The notes beneath the pieces were generated by a model. That model saw nothing but the letters and a program-made list of their open reading frames with translations, had not been told where the DNA came from and did not search any database. Shown piece after piece: positions 63,808 to 64,000 of a DNA stretch of 64,000 nt. The translations under genes and the position numbers were made by a program. Location of the stretch: positions 82,844-146,843 of the forward strand of contig CASIAN010000013.1 of the NCBI GenBank assembly GCA_949372595.1. The letters are read 5' to 3'. Within the stretch, counting starts at the first letter, position 1, and every line of letters begins with the position of its first letter. Origin of the DNA: CPC320 sp002336405. Its GTDB lineage: Bacteria; Pseudomonadota; Alphaproteobacteria; Rhodobacterales; Rhodobacteraceae.

Positions 63808-64000
63808 TTAATGTCCCTTTTTGGTGCTATTGGCCATAGATGGCGGCAGAAGCGCAATGTTCAGCTGTGAAATGCCAGTGAGCTGCAATTGCGCACGCGG
63901 GTGAGTTCCAAAAAACGACAGATTCAGAATGTCTGTGATGCCCCGTGAGGGGGTGCTCGGATCAAAAGTGATCGTCTCTGGTTGGACGCAGAGAAGCACC
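63808..64000 (-). CDS. C-terminal end of an unknown protein (cut by window edge)
   Basis: The reverse strand is open from the window edge to a stop at 63808, about 63 residues. It reads TFDPSTPSRGITDILNLSFF near the beginning and ends LLPPSMANSTKKGH. No family was recognised. GTG at 63999 could be a start, but the frame is open to the edge, so the gene more likely begins outside. Confidence 0.4.
   Translation of the reverse strand, partial: VLLCVQPETITFDPSTPSRGITDILNLSFFGTHPRAQLQLTGISQLNIALLPPSMANSTKKGH

Overview
The window looks like the chromosome of a marine alphaproteobacterium of the Rhodobacterales (Roseobacter group) with moderate GC. The reasons are the circularly permuted ssrA (tmRNA) gene, the one-cysteine DksA, the glycerol ABC system of the GlpSTPQUV type, the alpha-type SspB, TRAP transporters, betaine-homocysteine methyltransferase with a separate corrinoid protein, and the PurS/PurQ arrangement. 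Several pseudogenes and broken insertion sequences suggest a genome that is decaying; placement near the RCA/Planktomarina lineage is a guess.

Layout. 0-8.4 kb: end of an FAD monooxygenase, dksA, a MoxR ATPase / small membrane protein / VWA cluster, an M48 protease, glnE, bpt and a broken VOC gene. 8.9-13.4 kb: a complete TRAP transporter (large, small and binding subunits). 13.9-19.1 kb: ilvB-ilvH behind an attenuator-like leader, an HTH regulator and an amidase. 19.1-21.5 kb: a stretch without protein genes that holds the permuted tmRNA, followed by a broken IS3-family element. 21.6-31.1 kb: small accessory genes, an ankyrin lipoprotein, chrB-chrA, sspB, a class III cyclase with TPRs, and a BlaI/M56 pair. 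31.2-37.3 kb: the glycerol ABC operon. 37.6-44.3 kb: DedA, DsbB, an Lrp regulator divergent from arginase-ornithine cyclodeaminase, and the DctB/DctD two-component pair. 44.4-53.0 kb: purine genes (purQ, purS, purC, then purN, purM), bmt with its corrinoid protein and a broken DUF1638 gene, sufE, a lipoprotein and rnd. 53.1-56.5 kb: two tRNA genes enclosing nested insertion sequences. 56.5-64 kb: an accessory, more AT-rich region with a Sel1-repeat protein, a deleted IS21 element, a TPR-methyltransferase and unknown genes.

How the genes connect. Nitrogen control (glnE), branched-chain amino acid synthesis, arginine catabolism (arginase to ornithine to proline), glycerol and organic acid uptake, one-carbon/betaine metabolism and purine synthesis form the stable core. 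Regulatory sequences can be read directly: an inverted repeat 5 bp upstream of the lrp start, another upstream of glpV, intercistronic hairpins after both binding-protein genes, and competing hairpins ahead of ilvB.

The most notable observations are the unlisted permuted tmRNA gene with tag ANDNRAPVAMAA, an IS1111-type element nested in an IS3 copy with a long non-coding right end where a bridge RNA would be expected, a DctD-type regulator without a GAFTGA motif, and an IS21 remnant in which internal deletion joined istA to the tail of istB. I did not find a convincing wholly new system.
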